This document shows positions 1 through 6,178 of a stretch of 36,580 nucleotides of DNA, in pieces. The notes under the pieces are model-generated. The model was given only the letters and a program-made list of their open reading frames with translations, was not told the origin of the DNA and made no database searches. This DNA comes from Ruminococcus sp. (GTDB lineage: Bacteria > Bacillota > Clostridia > Oscillospirales > Ruminococcaceae). Numbering within the stretch: position 1 is the first letter of the stretch; each line of letters begins with the position of its first letter. The translations under genes and the position numbers were made by a program. The stretch is taken from the NCBI GenBank assembly GCA_015066975.1, contig SVNI01000011.1, positions 1 through 36,580 on the forward strand. Direction: 5' to 3'.

Positions 1-1
1 G

Positions 2-1618
2 GTTTCTGTTTCCGCAGAAGAACCGGACGAATATCATGATGACTGGCTTCATGTCGAAAACGGCGTTGTTGTGGACAGAAACGGAAATGAAGTCTGGATG
101 ACCGGATGCAACTGGTTCGGCTATAGCGTCGGTTCACAGGTATTTGACGGTGTATGGTCCAGAAATATGCATGAGATGCTCAACGAAATCGCAGACCATG
201 GCTTTAATCTGCTTCGTGTGCCAATGTCTACACAGATTCTTCTGCAATGGAAAAATAATGAACCTGACCCGCTTATCAAGCTCAATGAGTGGAAAAATCC
301 TGAACTGACCCTTGAAGGCACAGTCGGCGGTACACCCATGTACAGTTTTGATGTCTGGAATAAAGCTGTTGAATGGTGCAGAGAAAACGGCATCAAAATT
401 ATGATGGATATCCATTGCGCCACAACCAACGCCGCTGGTCATAACTATCCGCTGTGGTATGATGACAACTACAGTACAGATGACTGGCTGGAAGCCCTCT
501 CTTGGTTTGCAGATTACTATAAAGATGATGATACTGTGATTGCTATCGACCTCAAAAACGAACCGCACGGCAAAGCAGATGAAGGCAATTTTGCCAAGTG
601 GGACGGTTCGACAGATGAAAATAACTGGAGATATGCCGCCGAACGCGGTGCGGCTGCCGTTCTTGAAAAGAATCCGAATCTTCTCATCATGGTAGAAGGC
701 ATTGAAGTTTATCCTAAATTTGAAGACGGTGCAGACTGGACTTATCCGACTATTGATTATGCCCGTTATCCGTACAGCTACTATTACGGCGCATGGTGGG
801 GCGGTAACTTCCGCGGTGCAAGAAAATTCCCCGTTGACCTCGGAAAATATCAGAGTCAGCTTGTTTATTCTCCTCATGATTACGGCCCTGAAGTATATAA
901 TCAGGCATGGTTCTATCTGGATGATGATACAAAAACTTTCACCAGACAGACACTCCTTGACGATTACTGGTATGATTCATGGGCATATCTGATAGAAGAA
1001 CATATTTCTCCGCTGCTCATGGGCGAATGGGGCGGCTGGGTTGATGATGAACACGATACCACAGGCGAAAACCGTCACTGGCTTCAGGAGCTTCGTGACT
1101 ATATGATTGACAAGCATATTCATCATACATTCTGGTGCTTCAATGAGAATTCTTCTGATACAGGCGGTCTGGTTTATGATAATTTTGAAAAATGGGACGA
1201 AGTAAAATATGAATTTATCAAGCCGGCACTCTGGCAGAACGATGACGGAAAATTCATCAGTCTTGACCATAAAATTCCGGTTGGTGCGAACGGCATTTCA
1301 CTCGGCGAGTATTACGGAACAGATTCCGGCACGACAACTCCCACAGAAATTCAGCCTACAGAACAGGAAACAACTACCGAAACCGTAACAGAAACTTCTG
1401 TAACAGGCGGTTCAGGCGATTTGCTTTACGGTGATGTAGATGACAGCGGTTCAATTGATATTTTAGATGTTATTCTGCTGAATAAAAATTTACTCGGCAA
1501 GGAAGAACTGACCGAAATCCAGCAGAAAAAAGCAGATGTCAATAAAAATGGCACTCCAGATACCAACGATTCCCTCATGATTATGAAAGCTATTGTCGGC
1601 CTGATTACATTATCTTAA
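2..1618 (+). CDS. GH5 endoglucanase with C-terminal type I dockerin (5' truncated by window)
   Basis: The reading frame is open from base 2, so the N-terminus (signal peptide) lies outside the window; the GTG at 71 is internal and not the start. The visible part is a glycoside hydrolase family 5 barrel, most like subfamily 1 cellulases: VWMTGCNWFGY near the start, HGFNLLRVPMS, the acid/base Glu in DLKNEPHG (Glu codon at 560) and the nucleophile Glu in LMGEWGGW (codon at 1025). A Thr/Glu-rich linker (about 1309-1425) leads to a dockerin with two Ca-binding repeats, GDVDDSGSIDILD and ADVNKNGTPDTND. Family knowledge: it hydrolyses beta-1,4-glucan outside the cell and docks to a cohesin scaffoldin. 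It is followed by a strong terminator. Subfamily and exact substrate are inference. Confidence 0.93.
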   Translation, partial: VSVSAEEPDEYHDDWLHVENGVVVDRNGNEVWMTGCNWFGYSVGSQVFDGVWSRNMHEMLNEIADHGFNLLRVPMSTQILLQWKNNEPDPLIKLNEWKNPELTLEGTVGGTPMYSFDVWNKAVEWCRENGIKIMMDIHCATTNAAGHNYPLWYDDNYSTDDWLEALSWFADYYKDDDTVIAIDLKNEPHGKADEGNFAKWDGSTDENNWRYAAERGAAAVLEKNPNLLIMVEGIEVYPKFEDGADWTYPTIDYARYPYSYYYGAWWGGNFRGARKFPVDLGKYQSQLVYSPHDYGPEVYNQAWFYLDDDTKTFTRQTLLDDYWYDSWAYLIEEHISPLLMGEWGGWVDDEHDTTGENRHWLQELRDYMIDKHIHHTFWCFNENSSDTGGLVYDNFEKWDEVKYEFIKPALWQNDDGKFISLDHKIPVGANGISLGEYYGTDSGTTTPTEIQPTEQETTTETVTETSVTGGSGDLLYGDVDDSGSIDILDVILLNKNLLGKEELTEIQQKKADVNKNGTPDTNDSLMIMKAIVGLITLS

Positions 1619-1630
1619 TTAATAAATCAA

Positions 1631-1658
1631 AAAGAGCGTTCTTTCGGGAACGCTCTTT
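1631..1658 (+). terminator. Intrinsic terminator after the GH5 gene
   Basis: Perfect 11-bp stem (1631-1641 with 1648-1658, AAAGAGCGTTC) and a 6-nt loop TTTCGG, followed by a short T-rich stretch. The whole 28-nt hairpin recurs, inverted, at 21745-21772. Confidence 0.85.
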
Positions 1659-1661
1659 CTG

Positions 1662-1725
1662 AGTCTATTTCTAGTTATTATATCATTGCTTGTCAAGCAT
1701 GTTCTTCCGAAAACAAGCATAGACT
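1662..1725 (+). other. Structured leader before the flippase gene
   Basis: AGTCTAT (1662-1668) is complementary to ATAGACT (1719-1725). Inside, TGCTTG (1687-1692) can pair with CAAGCA at 1714-1719 or, as a tighter hairpin, with CAAGCA at 1694-1699. I see no convincing promoter hexamers in 1659-1757. A regulatory fold is possible but unproven. Confidence 0.3.
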
Positions 1726-1757
1726 GAAACAGAATCTATCCGAAAGGTTTTGAATCC

Positions 1758-3263
1758 ATGAAACGAAATATTCTGAAAGATACCGTTCTGCTGACAGTCA
1801 TCCAGATGCTTCTTGACGGAATGAGCCTTCTGCTCAATTCGTTTATGACAAAGCATCTCGGCACGGAAGCCATGGGCGTTCTGACACTGACAGGCTCATT
1901 TTTCCGGCTGGCTTCCATGATTGCCGGCGGAAATGTATTTCTGTGTGCAAGCCGTTTTATTTCTGAAGAACTCGGAAAAGAAATCCGAAATCCGAAGAAA
2001 GTGTTGTTCTATTGTCTGGCGGTCAGTCTGGGAATGAGTGCGTTTGTCAGCCTGATGATTATCCTGTTCGCACCGTGGTGCGGAATGCATTTTCTGAAAA
2101 ATCCCGATTTGACAAGTCCGGTTCGTCTGATGGCAGTTTCCCTGCCTTTGGTGACAGTTGTCGCCTGTCTGAAAGGCTACTGCAACGCCTGCTGTAAAAC
2201 AGGCATCTGTGCTTCGGCAGATGCCGTTGATTTTCTGATGCATACCCTTCTGACGGCATGTGCTGTCTGGTTCATGCACCCGGCAACACATGCAGGAATC
2301 TGTTATATGACAGCATACTGCACTATCGGGAGCGAACTGATAACACTGCTGTTTCTGTTATGCTGTCTGCCGAAATGCCGGACGGATGCCACCGGAACAG
2401 TTTCGATTTCACTTAAGAAATATATTATGCTTGCGATTCCGGTGATGACAGGTTCAACACTGACTTCTTTTCTCAGCTCGGCAAATGATGCGCTTGTTCC
2501 GATTACGCTGAAACAATCCGGAAACTCCAGTGCGGAAGCTTTGAGTCAGTTCGGCATTTTTGAAGCAATTGTGATTCCGGTGCTGTTTTTTCCGTCCACG
2601 GTGCTGGTATCGCTTTCAGGTATTCTGATTACGGAAACAGCAAGGGAAAATTCCGCCTGTAACAAGAGCCGAATCACCTGCATGGCAGAAAAAGCAGTTC
2701 AGAAAACAATTATCTTCGCAGTATTTGTGACGGAAATTCTGATTCTGTTCGGGGATGAAATCGGCGAACTTTTGGGCGGTGGCATCACTGCCGGAAGAAC
2801 GATTGCCATGATAGCACCTGTTGTGCCGTTCATCTATCTGGAAATCGTTCTGGAGAGCATCATCAAAGGAACAGGTTCACAGGCCTTTTCATCACTGAAT
2901 TATCTAGCAGAATATATTGTCAGAATCTCCTGTGTGCTGATTTTCATCCCGATAATGGGATTTTACGGAATTGTATTATCTTATTATGCAAGCAATATTT
3001 TCGGAAACATCAGCAGAATCCTGCATGTTATCAAGAAAACTGGAATGGAATTTTCTCTTGTGAAGCTGTTCGGTATCCCGATATTTTCGGCAGTACTGTC
3101 AGCACAGATGCTGCTGATGCTGTTTCATGTGATACATGTCGCACCGGAAGGGCATATTGTTAGCATGATAATTTTTTCAGGGCTTTGCTGTCCGATATAT
3201 TTCCTGATACAGAAAGAACTGTCTGCATTACATTTCCGCACAGCAAGCCCCGAAAAAAGCTGA
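1758..3263 (+). CDS. MATE/MOP-superfamily flippase, SpoVB-like polysaccharide exporter
   Basis: A 501-residue, strongly hydrophobic protein with about 12-14 predicted membrane segments and no cleavable signal peptide. The N-terminus (KDTVLLTVIQMLLDGMSLLLNS) and the repeated GxxAMGxxTLxGS-type segment resemble the MOP exporter superfamily (SpoVB, MurJ, MATE, Wzx). Family knowledge: these flip lipid-linked sugar precursors or efflux small molecules across the membrane. The ATG follows CCGAAAGG with suitable spacing. It stands alone between the GH5 terminator and the Ro60 promoter, so no pathway partner identifies the substrate. A MATE drug exporter is the main alternative, but the length and layout fit the SpoVB/oligosaccharide flippase branch better. 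Confidence 0.8.
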   Translation: MKRNILKDTVLLTVIQMLLDGMSLLLNSFMTKHLGTEAMGVLTLTGSFFRLASMIAGGNVFLCASRFISEELGKEIRNPKKVLFYCLAVSLGMSAFVSLMIILFAPWCGMHFLKNPDLTSPVRLMAVSLPLVTVVACLKGYCNACCKTGICASADAVDFLMHTLLTACAVWFMHPATHAGICYMTAYCTIGSELITLLFLLCCLPKCRTDATGTVSISLKKYIMLAIPVMTGSTLTSFLSSANDALVPITLKQSGNSSAEALSQFGIFEAIVIPVLFFPSTVLVSLSGILITETARENSACNKSRITCMAEKAVQKTIIFAVFVTEILILFGDEIGELLGGGITAGRTIAMIAPVVPFIYLEIVLESIIKGTGSQAFSSLNYLAEYIVRISCVLIFIPIMGFYGIVLSYYASNIFGNISRILHVIKKTGMEFSLVKLFGIPIFSAVLSAQMLLMLFHVIHVAPEGHIVSMIIFSGLCCPIYFLIQKELSALHFRTASPEKS

Positions 3264-3342
3264 TTTTTTGTTTATCATATACAAAAACAATGTCCGGATA
3301 TTATAATTTTTTCCAAATATTTCACTGTTTTCCAAAAAGCTA

Positions 3343-3370
3343 TTGACATTTCAGAATTTTGTGATATAAT
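3343..3370 (+). promoter_or_regulatory. Sigma-A promoter of the Ro60 transcript
   Basis: TTGACA at 3343-3348, 16-nt spacer, TATAAT at 3365-3370. Start is predicted near 3377, which leaves a leader of about 190 nt before the Ro60 start codon. Confidence 0.85.
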
Positions 3371-3405
3371 AATATCATTGAGTTTCCATTCAGCTCAGTC
3401 CGTTT

Positions 3406-3434
3406 CAAAGTGTCAGTTGTGGAATGATACTTTG
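3406..3434 (+). other. Hairpin in the Ro60 leader
   Basis: CAAAGTGTCA (3406-3415) pairs with TGATACTTTG (3425-3434), ten pairs with one G-U and a 9-nt loop. There is no T-tract, so it is not a terminator. It lies about 30 nt after the predicted transcription start. Confidence 0.55.
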
Positions 3435-3470
3435 TCATACTATTTCCAGAATTAATATTTGTCAGTGTAC

Positions 3471-3539
3471 GCCGTGATGCTTTAAGAGGTTAGATTTCAA
3501 GATTGTAATCGTTTGTTGTTTTTAAAGTCAGTCAACGGC
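3471..3539 (+). ncRNA. Possible fourth Y-RNA-like element in the Ro60 leader
   Basis: GCCGT (3471-3475) pairs with ACGGC (3535-3539), and an inner helix CTTTAA (3480-3485) pairs with TTAAAG (3522-3527). The 5' arm carries GTGATGC, a short gap, then GGTTAG, which loosely matches the TGATGCAG/GTTACTTC block of the three RNAs downstream of Ro60. It lacks the ATTC that precedes their 3' arms. It could instead be an autoregulatory Ro60-binding leader or chance. Confidence 0.35.
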
Positions 3540-3568
3540 AATTATTTTTTCTCTTTCAGGAGGCAAAT

Positions 3569-5209
3569 ATGAGCAGGATTTCTAAAGAAGTTTCCCGCAT
3601 GAATGAAGAAAACAAACTTAGACGTGACGAAACTGTCATGAATTTCATGGGCGGTGATTCCTATCGGATTAATCCCTTGGATACGCTCAAAATGATAGCA
3701 GCTTCTTCCATATTTGGCGAAGCTTCCTATTATCGAAGCAACGTCCGCGACGGAAAATTTTATTTTGAAACTGAATTCAGTGATGAATTCGCCAAAATGA
3801 TTTTCAGCATCTATGACGGAAAATCCACAACAGAAATCTTTCAGGAGACAATTGATGCTGCTCTGGATTACGATTTCAAAGCTACGCTGGAACTCGCGGC
3901 TGAACTCCGGCACACCTATCATATGCGTTTGAATCCGCAGGTGATTATGGTCAGAGCCGCTGTACATCCCAAAAGAAAAGCCTTTACAGAAGAATATCCT
4001 AACGAATTCAACAGAATCAATCAGCTTGTGATGTACAGAGCTGATGAGCCTTGTACCCAGTTATCCTATTATCTGTATCTGACAGGCGGAAAGAAGAATC
4101 AGATTCCCTCTGTTCTGAAAAGAAGCCTTGCCAGAAAGCTTTCTGGTCTGTCGGCTTATGCCGTCAATAAGTATAAAAATGCTGAAATCGGCATGATTAA
4201 TGCTGTGCGTATCACTCATGCAAACAGCCCGGTTCTCAACGAACTGATGAAAACAGGTGCTGTTTCCGTTGAGGAATCCCAGCAGACATGGGAACAGAAA
4301 CGCTCCGCTGGTATGGAGTGGCGCGAAATCGTCCAGACTACTGATATGGGGCACATGGCTATGCTCCGGAATCTGCGGAATATCTTCACAGAATTGGATG
4401 ATTTGCAGTTCTGTTTCGGCTATCTTGAAAAGCTGAAAGCCGGTGTTCTGACCGGAAAACAGTTTCCGTTCCGGTATTATTCTGCTTATCAGGCAGTCAA
4501 GAAAGCTGAAAACATTCACCATAGAAAAGAAATTCTGAACGCACTGGAAGAATGCATTGACATTTCTCTTGCGAACATGCCGAAGCTCAAAGGCAGGACA
4601 ATGTGTCTTTCTGATAATTCCGGTTCAGCATGGGGATGCATTCCATCAGAATACGGTTCTGTGACGATTGCAGAGATTGATAATCTTTCTTCTGTTATCG
4701 CAGTGAAATGCTCCGAAGAAGGTCAGGTTGGCAAATTCGGTGACAAGCTTGTCGTGTTCAATGTGAACGAAAGCACACTGAAACAGACAGAGATTATCAC
4801 TTCCGGCAAATATGCCGATGTAGGTGCATCTACAGAAGGCGGTATCTGGAAATTCTTCCGGGATGCTATTAAAAACAAGACATTCTATGATAATATCTTC
4901 ATCTTCTCCGACCAGCAGGCAGGCACAGGCGGTCTGTACGGTACAAGCGAAGATACCAGAGAATATAAAGAACAGGGCTATCTCTGTAAAAACAGTTATA
5001 TCAATGTCTACAAGCTGATTCTTAAATACAGAAAACAGGTTAATCCAAAAGTGAATGTATTCAGTGTGCAGACAGCCGGATATAACAACGTACTGCTTCC
5101 GCAGATGTCTTACAGATGCGCCATGCTGACGGGCTGGACAGGAAAAGAAATTCAGTTTGCTGCCGAATACATCCGGCAGTGGAATGAACTCGAACATCTT
5201 GAAAATTAA
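3569..5209 (+). CDS. rsr: Ro60-family RNA-binding protein (TROVE + vWA domains), Rsr-like
   Basis: 546 residues, close to vertebrate Ro60 (538) and bacterial Rsr. The TROVE HEAT-repeat ring covers about residues 20-330 (NFMGGDSYRINPLDTLKMI at its start, then helical repeats such as RDETV, LRHTYHMRLNPQVIM, LRNLRNIF). A von Willebrand A domain follows, with the MIDAS motif DNSGS at 349-353 (DxSxS intact) and FIFSDQQAG as a later metal-site segment. Family knowledge: Ro60 binds Y RNAs on its outer surface and single-stranded ends of misfolded RNA in its central hole; in Deinococcus it is tethered by Y RNA to PNPase, and in Salmonella it sits with RtcBA. Here no nuclease or ligase gene adjoins it. 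The start has AGGAGG at 3558-3563, 5 nt upstream. Three Y-like RNAs begin 7 nt after the stop codon. The symbol is given by homology. Confidence 0.93.
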   Translation: MSRISKEVSRMNEENKLRRDETVMNFMGGDSYRINPLDTLKMIAASSIFGEASYYRSNVRDGKFYFETEFSDEFAKMIFSIYDGKSTTEIFQETIDAALDYDFKATLELAAELRHTYHMRLNPQVIMVRAAVHPKRKAFTEEYPNEFNRINQLVMYRADEPCTQLSYYLYLTGGKKNQIPSVLKRSLARKLSGLSAYAVNKYKNAEIGMINAVRITHANSPVLNELMKTGAVSVEESQQTWEQKRSAGMEWREIVQTTDMGHMAMLRNLRNIFTELDDLQFCFGYLEKLKAGVLTGKQFPFRYYSAYQAVKKAENIHHRKEILNALEECIDISLANMPKLKGRTMCLSDNSGSAWGCIPSEYGSVTIAEIDNLSSVIAVKCSEEGQVGKFGDKLVVFNVNESTLKQTEIITSGKYADVGASTEGGIWKFFRDAIKNKTFYDNIFIFSDQQAGTGGLYGTSEDTREYKEQGYLCKNSYINVYKLILKYRKQVNPKVNVFSVQTAGYNNVLLPQMSYRCAMLTGWTGKEIQFAAEYIRQWNELEHLEN

Positions 5210-5216
5210 ATAATAG

Positions 5217-5380
5217 CAGTCATGATGCAGTGGCATAGGTTACTTCTTTTTTTATGAAACACAGTGAAAGGCTGAAATCCGGAACTTTCCGCGGTGCAGT
5301 CCGCGTCAACAACCACATGGAGAGCCGTTTCCATGTAAAAAACGTGCTCAAGTTATCCCGTGCCGGCATTCTCATGACTG
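5217..5380 (+). ncRNA. Candidate Y RNA A (Ro60-associated), 164 nt
   Basis: The 5' arm CAGTCATGA (5217-5225) pairs over 9 bp with TCATGACTG (5372-5380). TGC (5226-5228) then pairs with GCA (5366-5368), leaving TTC bulged on the 3' side. A further helix pairs TGGCATAGGTTA (5231-5242) with TATCCCGTGCCG (from 5354) at 10 of 12 positions counting G-U. The insert holds two hairpins: CGCGG/CCGCG (5290-5294/5301-5305) and ACATGGA/TCCATGT (5315-5321/5330-5336), possibly a tRNA-like module as in YrlA RNAs. The 5' arm carries the block shared by all three RNAs, TGATGCAG and GTTACTTC. It follows the Ro60 stop by 7 nt and has no promoter of its own that I can see, so processing from the Ro60 transcript is likely. 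True ends are not determined. Confidence 0.75.
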
Positions 5381-5398
5381 TCCTTAAAAAATCACATG

Positions 5399-5481
5399 CT
5401 GATGTGATGCAGGGATACAGTTACTTCTATTTTTTAGGGAAAAATACGACTTTTTTACTGTCTTCGAGATTCTCACATCAG
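5399..5481 (+). ncRNA. Candidate Y RNA B, minimal form of 83 nt
   Basis: The terminal helix is CTGATGTGA (5399-5407) with TCACATCAG (5473-5481), 9 bp, all different in sequence from RNA A beyond the inner TGA/TCA, so the change is compensated on both arms. The inner helix pairs GGATACAGT with ACTGTCTTC (5456-5464) at 8 of 9 positions. The conserved TGATGCAG/GTTACTTC block and the ATTC before the 3' arm are present. Only a short A/T-rich loop fills the middle, so this RNA lacks the extra module of A and C. An alternative hairpin, ATCACAT/ATGTGAT (5391-5397/5402-5408), competes with its 5' arm and may be a processing signal. The gap to RNA A is 18 nt. Confidence 0.75.
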
Positions 5482-5495
5482 GCTCTTGTAAAAAT

Positions 5496-5699
5496 CAGTC
5501 ATGATGCAGAAGTATCAGTTACTTCGGAAATTATTATGGATGAATATTAACAGACGCTTTTTTAAGTGTTCGTGGAAAATCCACATAAAATGGAGCAGAC
5601 CATTCCAAAAAGCGGGGGAGAAAACCTCCTTACAAAACATCTTTACAATTGAATATTTGATATTGAATTTTAACTGATACATTTTTATTCTCATGATTG
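5496..5699 (+). ncRNA. Candidate Y RNA C, 204 nt with multi-hairpin module
   Basis: The terminal helix is CAGTCATGA (5496-5504) with TCATGATTG (5691-5699), 9 bp including one G-U. A second perfect 9-bp helix pairs TATCAGTTA (5513-5521) with TAACTGATA (5671-5679). The conserved 5' block and the 3' ATTC are present. Between the helices lie at least three hairpins: GTGGA/TCCAC (5572-5584), AATGG/CCATT (5589-5604) and GGGGG/CCTCC (5614-5629), which gives a branched, possibly tRNA-like domain. The gap to RNA B is 14 nt, and a hairpin begins 2 nt after the 3' arm. As with the others, function rests on structure and on adjacency to Ro60. Confidence 0.75.
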
Positions 5700-5701
5700 T
5701 T

Positions 5702-5738
5702 GAAATCCCCTGCACGTTTCCGGACGGGCAGGGATTTC
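5702..5738 (+). terminator. Probable terminator of the Ro60-Y RNA transcript
   Basis: GAAATCCC plus TGC (5702-5713, one bulged C) pairs with GCA plus GGGATTTC (5728-5738), followed by a weak T-rich run TTTCTTTAT. It directly follows RNA C. Confidence 0.6.
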
Positions 5739-5751
5739 TTTATCTGGATAT

Positions 5752-5778
5752 AAAAACAGCTCCTGAAATCAGAAGCTG
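5752..5778 (-). terminator. Terminator of the tRNA-Leu pair
   Basis: Read on the minus strand, a 10-bp stem (CAGCTTCTGA with TCAGGAGCTG, one G-U) is followed by five T. It lies 13 nt past the second tRNA. Confidence 0.8.
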
Positions 5779-5791
5779 AAAAAAATAAAAG

Positions 5792-5875
5792 TGCGGATAA
5801 AAGGACTTGAACCTTCACCGGGTTGCCCCGACTAGCACCTGAAGCTAGCGCGTCTGCCAATTCCGCCATATCCGC
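5792..5875 (-). tRNA. tRNA-Leu(CAG), second of the pair
   Basis: 84 nt with a 7-bp acceptor stem GCGGATA/TATCCGC, anticodon loop TTCAGGT giving anticodon CAG (reads CUG), a long class II variable arm and a T-arm with TTCAAGT. CCA is not encoded. It is almost identical to the copy at 5901-5984; the T-stem differs by a compensated pair (AAGG/CCTT here, GAGG/CCTC there). Confidence 0.97.
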
Positions 5876-5900
5876 ATATTGAATATTAAATTTTATTGAG

Positions 5901-5984
5901 TGCGGATAAGAGGACTTGAACCTCCACCGAGTTGCCCCGACTAGCACCTGAAGCTAGCGCGTCTGCCAATTCCGCCATATCCGC
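5901..5984 (-). tRNA. tRNA-Leu(CAG), first of the pair
   Basis: 84 nt, same acceptor stem, D-arm and anticodon arm (anticodon CAG) as the copy downstream. The variable arm has AACTCGG instead of AACCCGG. CCA is not encoded. It is transcribed first from the promoter at 6027-6055; a 25-nt A/T-rich spacer separates the two tRNAs. Confidence 0.97.
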
Positions 5985-6026
5985 ATTTTTATTTTTTTAA
6001 ATGCTCTCTCGCACTCAACATGATAT

Positions 6027-6055
6027 ATTATATCACACTAATTCTGATTTGTCAA
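6027..6055 (-). promoter_or_regulatory. Promoter of the tRNA-Leu pair
   Basis: On the minus strand TTGACA (6050-6055), 17-nt spacer, TATAAT (6027-6032): a consensus sigma-A promoter about 43 nt upstream of the first tRNA. Confidence 0.9.
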
Positions 6056-6133
6056 GTGTTTTTTCAAAATTTTTTTAATTTTTTTGAAAAAATATTTTTT
6101 TCTCAAAAAGCACTGGTAAAATGCATCAGAATA

Positions 6134-6142
6134 TGTTATAAT
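6134..6142 (+). promoter_or_regulatory. Extended -10 promoter of the cysteine desulfurase operon
   Basis: TG-T-TATAAT, an extended -10 element with no good -35 box. It lies 37 nt upstream of the start codon. Confidence 0.65.
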
Positions 6143-6178
6143 ATAGATTACGCTATTAGAAAGGACTGAACTATAAAA

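Noticed and set aside
134-877. 247-codon minus-strand frame inside the GH5 gene
   Set aside because: Antisense shadow of a clearly conserved catalytic domain; no start signals.
5217-5525. Three repeated blocks read as a CRISPR-like array
   Set aside because: The blocks are about 22-31 nt with unequal spacings (181 and 97 nt), no cas genes are present, and each block pairs with its own distal 3' arm.
5254-5550. 98-codon open frame across the Y-RNA region
   Set aside because: It has no ribosome binding site, resembles no protein, and crosses the paired arms of RNAs A, B and C, whose conservation follows RNA pairing and not codons.
5630-5947. 105-codon minus-strand frame over the tRNA genes
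   Set aside because: Most of it is tRNA-Leu sequence read as protein; a shadow.
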